6,678 nucleotides of DNA. It comes from a bacterium (lineage in GTDB: Bacteria > Chlamydiota > Chlamydiia > Chlamydiales > JAFEGQ01). Numbering within the stretch: position 1 is the stretch's first letter; each line of letters starts with the position of its first letter. This document shows positions 1 to 5,705 of this stretch, in pieces. The position numbers and the translations under genes are program-made. Under the pieces are notes generated by a model that did no database searches, was not told the origin of the DNA, and saw only the letters and a list, made by a program, of their open reading frames with translations. Where the stretch lies: NCBI GenBank assembly GCA_021809305.1, contig JAKBAF010000073.1, positions 1 to 6,678 on the forward strand, read 5' to 3'.

Positions 1-1320
1 AGGCTGAATCGCTGTGAGCCTATAACCCGATTGAAGAAGAGGATGGAGATCACTCACCTGAGAGGTAGGGTTGCAAGAGAGATAGACAATACGATCGGCT
101 CCGATGCTAAGTATTGGCGCAAGAGATCCGGGACCAAGACCCGCCCGAGGCGGATCGAGAAGAATAACGCTCTCCTTGGGAGCTGTCTCTGGACGAAAGG
201 TAGCCACATCGCCCTGATGAACTGAAATCCCTCTTAACCCATTAAGTGCAATGTTGATGTAAGCATCTTGAACAGCCTCTTCGTTGATCTCTACACAGAT
301 GACCTCTTTAGCCCGTGTTGCCGCAAGACACCCAAGGGTTCCCGTTCCACAGAAGAGATCGTAGACCGTTGTATTCGATGTAATACGCGCTAGCCGCAGA
401 GCCGCTTCATAGAGGAGCTCAGCTGCCGCTGTATTCGGCTGAAAGAAGGCGGTAGGGGATATTCTAAAGCGCAAGGCGGGATAGGAGGGGAGGTGGAGCT
501 CTTCGATCATCGACCCTACGCCAAGAAGCCTCTCGGTGGTAAAGAGTGATCTCGCCCCTTCCGCAATCTCGTGCTCACGCAGTAGAACGGTGAGGCGCTC
601 GCCACACACTCTTTTGCATAGAGCCACAAAGGCCTCCCTTGCCGCCAAATTAAGGGGAGAATCCTCACCTCTTGCCACAGTCAACATGACAAGCTGATCA
701 CCTGTCCGCTTGCTTACTCGATAGAGAAGGGTGCGCAATACGCCTGAATTGGAGCGAAAGTGGTAGGGGTCAAGTGATGAGCTGATTGCGAACTCCCTCA
801 CCGCGGCAAGAAGCGCTGCCGCAGAGGGCGGCGCAAGGTGACACTCCTGAAGATTGACAACCTTACCTCGGCCCCCCCTTATGGCGAGCCCGACAAAGTG
901 CTCCCCCTTAAGGTCGCGGGAAAAGGAGAACTCCATCTTATTCCTATAGGCCCAGATTGCAGGGGAGGCTACGATGGGATAGATCTCTCCCCCATCAGAT
1001 AGGAGAGGAGAGAAGAGTTTGCGAATCCTCTCCTCCTTCCACCTAAGCTGCCCTTTATACTCCACCTGTTGGAGAGAGCAGCCCCCACAAAGAGCGACAT
1101 GGCCGCAGGGCGGGACGACCCGATCTGCCGCTGGTGAGAGGATTTCAACCACCCTCCCAGACGCCTTCCCTCGTCGCACTCGCCCTAGAACAACTCGGAG
1201 CCGATCCCCAGGAACCGATCCCTCTACCTCAACATCGATGGCCTTCCCGGCAAGTGGCAGGTGGCAGCCCACACCGCATCCTCGCGGGTTTAAGCCCGTA
1301 ATCTCAATTTGAGCTTCCAT
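1..1320 (-). CDS. rlmD: 23S rRNA (uracil-5-)-methyltransferase, RlmD/RumA type (C-terminus beyond window)
   Basis: SAM-dependent enzyme that makes 5-methyluridine in 23S rRNA (U1939 in E. coli). Reading the minus strand from 1320 gives 440 residues without a stop up to base 1. Residues 1-60 resemble a TRAM RNA-binding domain. Four cysteines fit the [4Fe-4S] ligands of E. coli RumA: Cys72, Cys78 and Cys81 (CGHVALCGGC) and Cys160 (LQEC). YRNKMEFSF (125-133) is a family signature. The methyltransferase domain has the SAM loop YDLFCGTGTLG (320-330), LLDPPRAGL (Asp389) and YLSCNP with the catalytic Cys416. E. coli RumA is 433 residues, so only a short tail, normally containing a DMFPHT-like motif, is missing. 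The start is ATG at 1320, with GGGAG at 1332-1328 as ribosome-binding site. It follows hctA after 68 bases and probably shares its transcript. Specificity (U1939, U747 or both) cannot be read from sequence. Family call is secure. Confidence 0.95.
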   Translation of the reverse strand, partial: MEAQIEITGLNPRGCGVGCHLPLAGKAIDVEVEGSVPGDRLRVVLGRVRRGKASGRVVEILSPAADRVVPPCGHVALCGGCSLQQVEYKGQLRWKEERIRKLFSPLLSDGGEIYPIVASPAIWAYRNKMEFSFSRDLKGEHFVGLAIRGGRGKVVNLQECHLAPPSAAALLAAVREFAISSSLDPYHFRSNSGVLRTLLYRVSKRTGDQLVMLTVARGEDSPLNLAAREAFVALCKRVCGERLTVLLREHEIAEGARSLFTTERLLGVGSMIEELHLPSYPALRFRISPTAFFQPNTAAAELLYEAALRLARITSNTTVYDLFCGTGTLGCLAATRAKEVICVEINEEAVQDAYINIALNGLRGISVHQGDVATFRPETAPKESVILLDPPRAGLGPGSLAPILSIGADRIVYLSCNPTSQVSDLHPLLQSGYRLTAIQP

Positions 1321-1369
1321 GATGCGTCTCCCTGCCCTCTGCAATGTAGGGCATGATGGACGCATCATG
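1318..1369 (-). promoter_or_regulatory. Hairpin enclosing the methyltransferase start codon
   Basis: An 11-base perfect inverted repeat (CATGATGCGTC at 1318-1328, GACGCATCATG at 1359-1369) encloses a second 6-base stem (TGCCCT at 1333-1338, AGGGCA at 1348-1353). In the minus-strand transcript, the ATG of the methyltransferase lies in the 3' arm and the GGGAG ribosome-binding site lies at the junction of the two stems. No U-tract follows the 3' arm in either direction, so it does not look like an intrinsic terminator. I infer possible translational control of the second gene of the hctA transcript. An RNA-processing or protein-binding site is an alternative. Confidence 0.6.
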
Positions 1370-1388
1370 AAAAAGATGGAATCGAAGA

Positions 1389-1817
1389 CTACATCTTCGC
1401 TCTTGCGCCAGGCAGCTTAGCTGTTGCTCGCTTAGTGCTCTTCTGCCGAGCAGCAGGCCTTGCACTACCCTTTGTAGAAGCGCTTGTCGCCTTCTTGGCG
1501 ACCGTTTTCCCTTTTGGCTTTGCCTTGGTAGCCACTGGCGCGCTCTTGGCCTTTGGCTTTGCCTTGGCACCGGCTCCGTGTGATCTGGCCGCAGCGGCAG
1601 ATCCGCTTGCTCGCTTTACAACACGCCTCACCTTGCCAGACTTCTCGGCTGCAACGGACTCCTTGCGAAAGACCTTTGCCACCTTCTCTAATTGAATTGT
1701 GCCCGTTCGAACCCGCTGTGCCGCCGCCTTGTTGCCCTCTATGGCTTTGCTAAGATCGTGGCTTAAGGTTTCAAGAAGCTCTGCCAAATGCTTTTCAGTA
1801 CTGCTTATCGTCGCCAT
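1389..1817 (-). CDS. hctA: Histone H1-like nucleoid protein Hc1
   Basis: 142 residues. Residues 1-60 match the N-terminal domain of chlamydial Hc1 as I know it, including GNKAAAQRVRT (28-38) and LEKVAKVFRKES (43-54). From about residue 62 the protein becomes a low-complexity basic tail rich in Lys, Ala, Arg and Pro, with a repeated KAKPK motif, as expected for a DNA-binding tail. In Chlamydia, Hc1 condenses the chromosome as reticulate bodies convert to elementary bodies and shuts down transcription. There it is a late gene, translationally repressed by the small RNA IhtA. C. trachomatis Hc1 is about 125 residues, so this tail is slightly longer. Start ATG is preceded 7 bases away by a near-perfect GGAGGAG (1831-1825). 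The following gene is the rRNA methyltransferase, an order I recall from Chlamydia. Base composition of the tail is skewed, as usual for such proteins. The identification is the strongest taxonomic marker in the window. Confidence 0.93.
   Translation of the reverse strand: MATISSTEKHLAELLETLSHDLSKAIEGNKAAAQRVRTGTIQLEKVAKVFRKESVAAEKSGKVRRVVKRASGSAAAARSHGAGAKAKPKAKSAPVATKAKPKGKTVAKKATSASTKGSARPAARQKSTKRATAKLPGARAKM
1513..1567 (-). repeat. 16-base direct repeat in the hctA tail
   Basis: TTTGGCTTTGCCTTGG on the plus strand occurs at 1513-1528 and again at 1552-1567, an offset of 39 bases (13 codons). On the coding strand the copies encode the KAKPK units of the basic tail (residues 84-103). Because the offset is a multiple of three, recombination or slippage between copies would shorten or lengthen the tail by 13 residues without a frameshift. 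Chlamydial Hc1 and Hc2 tails are known to vary in length. Confidence 0.85.
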
Positions 1818-1856
1818 GTCAACTCTCCTCCCATGCTGAGGTTGTCAGATAATTTT

Positions 1857-1871
1857 AGTGAATAATTCACT
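1857..1871. promoter_or_regulatory. Palindrome in the hctA upstream region, possible operator
   Basis: AGTGAAT-A-ATTCACT is a perfect inverted repeat with 7-base arms and one central base. It lies 39 bases upstream of the hctA start codon, at or next to where a promoter would sit. The shape and size suit a dimeric repressor. In Chlamydia the late gene hctA is repressed early by EUO, but I cannot show that this site belongs to an EUO homologue. Confidence 0.4.
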
Positions 1872-1888
1872 TCATACTTATCCCGCAA
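1860..1888 (-). promoter_or_regulatory. Weak candidate promoter for hctA
   Basis: On the minus strand TTGCGG (1888-1883) is followed after 17 bases by TTATTC (1865-1860), a weak sigma-70-type pair overlapping the palindrome. An alternative -10 is TAAAAT (1857-1852), which has no good -35. A weak, operator-overlapped promoter would fit a developmentally timed gene, but the assignment is tentative. Confidence 0.25.
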
Positions 1889-1957
1889 TGCATTTCGCCA
1901 AAACGTGAGCTGGCACCCCTTTCTCGTGTTGAGGAGACCCTAAAAGTCAGCCCGCGC

Positions 1958-1963
1958 TATAGT
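1958..1963 (+). promoter_or_regulatory. Candidate -10 element for the TPR-like gene
   Basis: TATAGT lies 27 bases before the ATG at 1991 and would give a leader of about 20 bases containing the GAGAG ribosome-binding site (1981-1985). No convincing -35 hexamer is seen at the right distance. TACAAT at 1975-1980 is a better hexamer but too near the start codon. Confidence 0.2.
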
Positions 1964-1990
1964 AAAAGCGGCGCTACAATGAGAGTTTAA

Positions 1991-2506
1991 ATGGGTTTCA
2001 TTTTTTGCACGATGGGAGCGCTCCTCGCCTCTCTCGCCCTCCAAGCCGCCTCTCCAGCACCTCTTGAGAGCGCTCTCCTTCCCCTGAAGCAGCAACTTGA
2101 TGCCGTGCACCAGGCTGTTGCCCATAGTGAGCATGCTATGGCTGAGGGGTTGATATTGGCGCTGCTCGAGTCCAGAATTGACCGCTATCTCCCCTTCTCT
2201 CACTACGCCAACCTTGCCCTCGATCTCGCAAATGCAAAATTGGCCTGTGAAAAACCGAGTGAGGCGATCGCGCTCCTTCTCGCCCTGCCACTTGAGCGAC
2301 GGGGCTTCTATTTGCGTGCAAGGCGCAGCATCCTCCTTGGCTATGCGTACGCCGCGTTGGGGCGCGAAGATGAGGCTCTAAAAGAGCTCTGGCAACTAGA
2401 CAAGGAGTTCAACCATAGAGAGTGGAGCCAGCAGGATCGCCTCTTCTACCTAAGGCTCGCTCTTCGCTGGCGCGAAGAGCGAGAGCAAAGAGCGCTCCAG
2501 CCTTAA
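1991..2506 (+). CDS. Small exported TPR-like protein, function unknown
   Basis: 171 residues, not recognised as a named family. The first 25 residues look like a signal peptide: hydrophobic FIFCTMGALLASLALQAA followed by SPAP, with likely cleavage near residue 20-22. The mature part is predicted to be all-helical. Residues about 110-142 fit a tetratricopeptide repeat, with Leu116, Gly117, Tyr120, Ala129 and Leu133 at consensus spacing (LGYAYAALGREDEALKEL). A weaker unit of the same kind spans about 71-101. TPR proteins usually hold partner proteins, so a periplasmic or outer-surface scaffold role is plausible but is inference. The start ATG has GAGAG five bases upstream, a modest ribosome-binding site. 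The gene is divergent from hctA and converges on the HAD operon with 12 bases between stops. A strong hairpin lies within its last 50 bases. Codon use resembles the neighbours, supporting a real gene. Confidence 0.75.
   Translation: MGFIFCTMGALLASLALQAASPAPLESALLPLKQQLDAVHQAVAHSEHAMAEGLILALLESRIDRYLPFSHYANLALDLANAKLACEKPSEAIALLLALPLERRGFYLRARRSILLGYAYAALGREDEALKELWQLDKEFNHREWSQQDRLFYLRLALRWREEREQRALQP
2456..2483. other. 12-base-pair perfect hairpin at the end of the TPR-like gene
   Basis: CTCGCTCTTCGC (2456-2467) and GCGAAGAGCGAG (2472-2483) form a perfect stem with a four-base loop, TGGC. It sits inside the coding sequence, 23 bases from its last base, and 36 bases beyond the stop codon of the convergent HAD gene. 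No T-tract follows on either strand, so it is not a standard intrinsic terminator. It could still stabilise transcript ends or slow convergent transcription. It may also be chance in a region coding for alternating Arg and Glu. Confidence 0.55.
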
Positions 2507-2518
2507 GGGTTTGGGGGC

Positions 2519-3343
2519 CTACCAGAACCAGCCACTTCGAGGTGGCAGGAGAACCTCGGCCGCCTCATTGCTGATTATTTTGTTGAAGTACTTCAATTGA
2601 ACCTCACAGATCTTAGGGTCAAGAGTGGCGATCTGCTGGTCGGCAAGACCAAGCCTTATGCCGACAAATGAGAGTCCATTTCGCTCGCCACCGCAAGTTA
2701 CCCCTTGGTAGATCCTCTGCAGTCGCGGAAGGCTATTGGAAACAACCACGAGTCTAAAGCAGTCACGCACACTCTCCAGAAAATTCGCCACAACATAGCC
2801 AGGATGGTTGTAGACACCTGTAAAGAGAACGCCATCGACAAATTTTGCCGGATGATCAGCGCGGATTGCTAAGTGGCAGTTAAGCGGCGGATGTTTTAAG
2901 AAATCGATATCTAAGGAGCGCAGATGACCCAGCATAGGGTAGGCAATGTCTGGATCCTTACACGAGAGTCCTATCGTGTAGATGTTCTTTGCTTGGAGGT
3001 CCCGGATGACCTTCTGAACAGAGTGGTCGATGGGCTGCATCGTCGCTTTGCATAAGATGTGATTCCAAAGAGGGGTAATCTGCCCCCTTGCCTCTCCAAA
3101 AGATTGCTCCGGCCTGATTTGCCCCTTCGCATACGCATCGGCCCACTCCTCTCTGCCGAGCTGATGGGTGCATGTCATACAGACATTTTCAAGCTCGAAG
3201 ATCACGACCGTGTTGACACTGACGTACTTCCAAATCTCGCGGATATCATTTGTCTCGACATGCTCTACAGAACCGGCAAGCAGGGGCCTCATCGTAGTTA
3301 GAGAGAGGCCTAAGATCAGTGCGGTAAAAATTGATTTAATCAT
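2519..3343 (-). CDS. Exported HAD-fold protein, DUF2608-like, catalytic residues lost
   Basis: 274 residues with an N-terminal signal peptide (MIKSIFTALILGLSLTTMRP, likely cleaved near Ala23). It is a paralogue of the gene immediately upstream: similar length, the same order of segments, and matching landmarks such as GLS in motif II (125-127) and DGVLFTG (170-176) against EGVIFVG. The active site is gone. Motif I, DIDNT in the paralogue, is ELENV here (Glu50, Glu52, Val54). The motif III lysine region GDKGK is replaced by NHPGY. Motif IV VDDH is VSNS (Ser202, Asn203). Several cysteines (55, 58, 98, 128, 156, 195, 217, 246) are new relative to the paralogue and could form disulfides if the protein is exported. 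I infer a non-catalytic binding or partner protein. The frame is intact, so it is not an obvious pseudogene. AAGGGAGAG precedes the ATG, and 17 bases separate it from the upstream gene, so the two are co-transcribed. The family name is from memory. Confidence 0.8.
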   Translation of the reverse strand: MIKSIFTALILGLSLTTMRPLLAGSVEHVETNDIREIWKYVSVNTVVIFELENVCMTCTHQLGREEWADAYAKGQIRPEQSFGEARGQITPLWNHILCKATMQPIDHSVQKVIRDLQAKNIYTIGLSCKDPDIAYPMLGHLRSLDIDFLKHPPLNCHLAIRADHPAKFVDGVLFTGVYNHPGYVVANFLESVRDCFRLVVVSNSLPRLQRIYQGVTCGGERNGLSFVGIRLGLADQQIATLDPKICEVQLKYFNKIISNEAAEVLLPPRSGWFW

Positions 3344-3360
3344 TGTGGCTCTCCCTTTAG

Positions 3361-4152
3361 TTAACGTGCAAAACCAGCTTTAATCAGCTTCTTAGCGTCC
3401 TCATCGGAGAGGATCTTATCCTTGTACTGGAACTGGAGGTCGGCGATCTCTTGGTTGTAGCTCGCAACAAGTTTTTCAGCCTTTCGGTACCAGACCCCGG
3501 TATACTCCGCTCCAATCTTCATAGATTCGACAGTGCGAATGTTACTTAAGTGATCATCCACAAAGACGACCTTCTTTGGCGCATGGAGGACTGTCCGCAA
3601 AAAAGCCTCTAATGCCTTCCCCTTGTCTCCCATCTCTCCAACAAAGATAACCCCCTCTGTATAGTGGGTATCGACCTCTGATTCGACCTTAAAGTCATCC
3701 TTGTTAAGGGCCGTGCGAGAGAGGGAAATTCCAATAGACTGGAGCTGATCCGCCGTCACAAAGTCGACCCTTGGAGGACGATTAGAAAGACCCAAGACAA
3801 CCACCCCTTGATCCTGAAACCGCTTGATTAATAGCGGAAGCCGCTCATCAACAGGGGTCATTTCTGAAACAGCCCAGACGTCATGGAGCAGATCGTGGGC
3901 GGCCTTCATAGCCTCCATATGCGACATGCCAGCCTTCTCAAATCGAGAGGTCTGGCTCCACCCCCACTTGGTCATCCCTACACACTGCGTAGAGACAAGA
4001 AGGGTGTTATCGATATCGAGAACAAGTAGAGTATCGCGATCGACAAGCTTTAATAGGTCGGTAATATCTACGGTCTCGATGATCTTTGCCGCTCCTTGAG
4101 AGGCAAAGGTCACCATTAAACATGTGATGATAAGGGTAAAAAAAGATCTCAT
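3361..4152 (-). CDS. Exported HAD-superfamily phosphatase-like protein, DUF2608-like
   Basis: 263 residues. A signal peptide covers about residues 1-22 (MRSFFTLIITCLMVTFASQG). The mature protein carries the HAD motif set in order: motif I LVLDIDNTLL with nucleophile Asp46 and acid/base Asp48; motif II VVLGLSNRPP with Ser123; a motif III lysine in GDKGKAL (Lys177 or Lys179); and motif IV VVFVDDHLSN with the Mg-binding pair Asp199-Asp200. This is what a Mg-dependent phosphohydrolase needs, acting outside the cytoplasm, but the substrate cannot be read from sequence. The long segment between motifs I and II (about 50-115) would hold the cap that sets specificity. It is the first gene of a two-gene operon and its downstream partner is a degenerate copy. 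The start ATG has GGAG six bases upstream, and a plausible promoter lies about 40 bases before it. DUF2608 assignment is from memory; the HAD call rests on visible motifs. Confidence 0.88.
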   Translation of the reverse strand: MRSFFTLIITCLMVTFASQGAAKIIETVDITDLLKLVDRDTLLVLDIDNTLLVSTQCVGMTKWGWSQTSRFEKAGMSHMEAMKAAHDLLHDVWAVSEMTPVDERLPLLIKRFQDQGVVVLGLSNRPPRVDFVTADQLQSIGISLSRTALNKDDFKVESEVDTHYTEGVIFVGEMGDKGKALEAFLRTVLHAPKKVVFVDDHLSNIRTVESMKIGAEYTGVWYRKAEKLVASYNQEIADLQFQYKDKILSDEDAKKLIKAGFAR

Positions 4153-4190
4153 TTGGCGCTCCAGTCAAGGAATTACGTATTCGATATCCG

Positions 4191-4219
4191 ATGCTAGGCG
4201 CCCCCGCTGTTCAAGTCAA
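4191..4219 (-). promoter_or_regulatory. Candidate promoter of the HAD operon
   Basis: On the minus strand TTGACT (4219-4214) is followed after exactly 17 bases by TAGCAT (4196-4191). The hexamers match the sigma-70-type consensus at five and four of six positions. The predicted start near 4184 gives a leader of about 32 bases containing the GGAG ribosome-binding site. The spacer is unusually G-rich (GCGGGGGCGCC). Confidence 0.45.
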
Positions 4220-4271
4220 ATCTAATTTAGCGTCCGTAGGACAACTACTTGAGAGAGGCCATACCAGAGCC

Positions 4272-4300
4272 TGGTCAACAACCCTCAAATGAGGTAGTAT
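4272..4300 (+). promoter_or_regulatory. Candidate promoter of the alpha/beta hydrolase gene
   Basis: TGGTCA (4272-4277), 17 bases, then TAGTAT (4295-4300) fits a sigma-70-type promoter, with a leader of about 35 bases before the ATG. The -35 overlaps a short inverted repeat, ACCAG-AGC-CTGGT (4263-4275). A second one, CCTCA-AA-TGAGG (4283-4294), fills the spacer; either could be an operator, but both are short. Confidence 0.35.
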
Positions 4301-4342
4301 GAATCTTTGCCACTTACGTTTTGCAGGAGAGAGAAACAGTAG

Positions 4343-5305
4343 ATGGTCATTCAGCCGCTTATCCTTCTTGCATCACTCTTTGTCATTATTGTGGCGGCAT
4401 CACTTCTCTCTGTAGCACTCTATGTGACGGGTAGCTACCTCATCTACGCCTACGACAGGCGCCTTGCCCGCAGTGGCCATCTCCATCCCCCCCACGATGA
4501 GCTGGGGGAACTTCCGAAAGGCTGGGATCGAGCTCGAGGGCTACTACTTGAAATATACGCCACCTATGCCATCGTTGCCCTCTTTCCCTTTGGCAAGATC
4601 GGCTATCGCTCCATCCAAAAAGCGGCTAAGGGCAGGGGGTGCAGGCCTATCTTGCTTATCCACGGCTACAATCTGAATCGCTCCTGCTGGGCTAAATTTC
4701 GACGCGCCCTTAAGGAGGCAGGCCTCGGCCCAATCTATACGCTGAATCTTCCAAGACGGAGTGGCGGCCTTCCGGGCCTGGCCTGTGCTATTAAGGAGGA
4801 GGCGGAAAGAATAGAGAGGGAGACAGGCGTAAAAGAACTTATTTTGATTGGCCACTCAATGGGGGGCCTTGTCTCTGCCTTCTATGCGGAGCGGCTAGCA
4901 ACAGCTGGGAGTGTCTCTCACGTCATCACGCTTGGAAGCCCATTGCATGGGACGCGCAGCGCCGTCTTCACCTCCTGCATCATTGGGCGGCAGATGCATG
5001 TGGGCTCTGACTTTGTAAAAGATCTCTCCCACTCGATTATGATAAACCGAAAGGTTCGCTACCACCATGTAGCCTCGCAATTCGATAATATCATCCTACC
5101 CTTTCAGTCAGCCCTAATTGGAAGAGATCTCGATTGCGAGCTCCTCCTCTCAGACATTGGCCACAACTCCCTCCTCTTCTCACCAAGGGTAACCTCTCAG
5201 GTTGTTGAGTGGCTTAAGAGGTCCGCGCCGGCCATGCAGCAAGAGGGGCGCTCTCGTGCCCTGCCCTGCGCGCTCTCCCCGACCCCTTCTCAAAACGCAA
5301 AGTGA
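4343..5305 (+). CDS. Membrane-anchored alpha/beta hydrolase, lipase/esterase-like
   Basis: 320 residues. An N-terminal hydrophobic segment (about 4-37, rich in Leu, Val, Ile) should anchor the protein in a membrane. The alpha/beta-hydrolase domain starts with PILLIHGYN (102-110), whose HG forms part of the oxyanion hole. The nucleophile elbow LIGHSMGG contains Ser172. Likely triad partners are Asp248 in SQFDNIILP and His274 in IGHNSLLFS, both at the expected places near the C-terminus. TLGSPLHGT (196-204) is typical of lipase and PGAP1-like families. The pattern suggests ester or lipid hydrolysis at the membrane; the substrate is unknown. The last 25 residues are Pro/Ser-rich and probably disordered. 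AGGAGAGAG (4325-4333) precedes the ATG at a rather long distance, but no alternative start in frame is better placed. It is divergent from the HAD operon and stands alone, since the next gene begins 400 bases downstream. Confidence 0.9.
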   Translation: MVIQPLILLASLFVIIVAASLLSVALYVTGSYLIYAYDRRLARSGHLHPPHDELGELPKGWDRARGLLLEIYATYAIVALFPFGKIGYRSIQKAAKGRGCRPILLIHGYNLNRSCWAKFRRALKEAGLGPIYTLNLPRRSGGLPGLACAIKEEAERIERETGVKELILIGHSMGGLVSAFYAERLATAGSVSHVITLGSPLHGTRSAVFTSCIIGRQMHVGSDFVKDLSHSIMINRKVRYHHVASQFDNIILPFQSALIGRDLDCELLLSDIGHNSLLFSPRVTSQVVEWLKRSAPAMQQEGRSRALPCALSPTPSQNAK

Positions 5306-5480
5306 TCGAATTTTGAGAAAGAAGTAGCTTTCTACGCCTCATATGTGGTAAAATGGGTGCATGAGCCAATATTATTTCAGAGGTCTTAACCTCTTCAATT
5401 TCTCTCCCCTCCTGCTCGCCGCCCTTCTGCCCCAAGGGGCATAACGGTTCGATCTTCCCTTCCATTTTTTTTGTAAAAAC
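5306..5480. other. Intergenic stretch with small stem-loops, no convincing gene
   Basis: Three small stem-loops are visible. TTCTCAAAA (5287-5295) pairs with TTTTGAGAA (5311-5319), with the hydrolase stop codon in the loop. AGAGGT-CTTA-ACCTCT spans 5379-5394. TGCCCC-AA-GGGGCA spans 5428-5441. A run of eight T residues (5465-5472) follows 23 bases after the last stem, too far for a standard terminator, though this group may still end the hydrolase transcript. TAAAAT at 5349-5354 resembles a -10 but lacks a -35. Confidence 0.4.
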
Positions 5481-5644
5481 GAGGTGATTGCAAAAGTCCA
5501 GTTTAACCGATTTTTAGGTGATTTTATCCGAGATTTGCAATTCTGCATAAATTCGCATGCTCCTAAGAGTAGGGGATTTATGCAGAATTGCAAAGATCGG
5601 TAAAAGCGCCAGAAAGCGGTCAACTGGAGTTTTGCAATTACCTC
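5481..5644. mobile_element. 164-base inverted-repeat element, MITE-like
   Basis: Two arms in inverted orientation, 5481-5552 and 5576-5644, enclose a 23-base centre (5553-5575). The inner 19 bases, TTTGCAATTCTGCATAAAT at 5534-5552 and their complement at 5576-5594, are perfect. The outer parts match with nine mismatches and three single-base gaps; my hand alignment gives about 60 of 72 columns identical. The element is clearly more AT-rich than the flanking genes and holds no transposase. Size, structure and composition suit a miniature inverted-repeat transposable element. I see no clear target-site duplication (flanks TGTAAAAAC and TTAGCAACC). Any transcript through it would fold into a very long hairpin ending 61 bases before the transporter start, so a regulatory role is the main alternative. 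Confidence 0.65.
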
Positions 5645-5695
5645 TTAGCAACCGCGATGAGGCGGCTTAGAGCTTACGCCCTCGCACTTGTCAAA

Positions 5696-5701
5696 AGGAA
5701 G
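5696..5701 (+). promoter_or_regulatory. Ribosome-binding site fixing the transporter start
   Basis: AGGAAG lies four bases before ATG 5706 and selects it over an in-frame TTG at 5688-5690. No clear promoter is visible between the inverted-repeat element and this site, so transcription probably begins in or before the element. Confidence 0.6.
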
Positions 5702-5705
5702 AGTT

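Noticed and set aside
1019..1312. 97-codon plus-strand frame inside the methyltransferase
   Set aside because: It is low-complexity Arg/Pro/Thr sequence opposite a gene with clear catalytic and Fe-S motifs, and has no ribosome-binding site.
1435..1753. Plus-strand open frames opposite hctA
   Set aside because: They are antisense shadows of the Lys/Ala-rich hctA codons; Hc1 on the minus strand explains the region.
5361..5444. 27-codon open frame beginning MSQYYFRGLN and ending LLPQGA, downstream of a TAAAAT hexamer
   Set aside because: There is no ribosome-binding site and no -35. Its end overlaps the TGCCCC/GGGGCA stem, and a frame this short occurs by chance.
5428..5472. Possible intrinsic terminator: GC stem followed by a run of eight T residues
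   Set aside because: The T-run begins 23 bases after the stem, too far for a standard intrinsic terminator; noted only in the intergenic entry.
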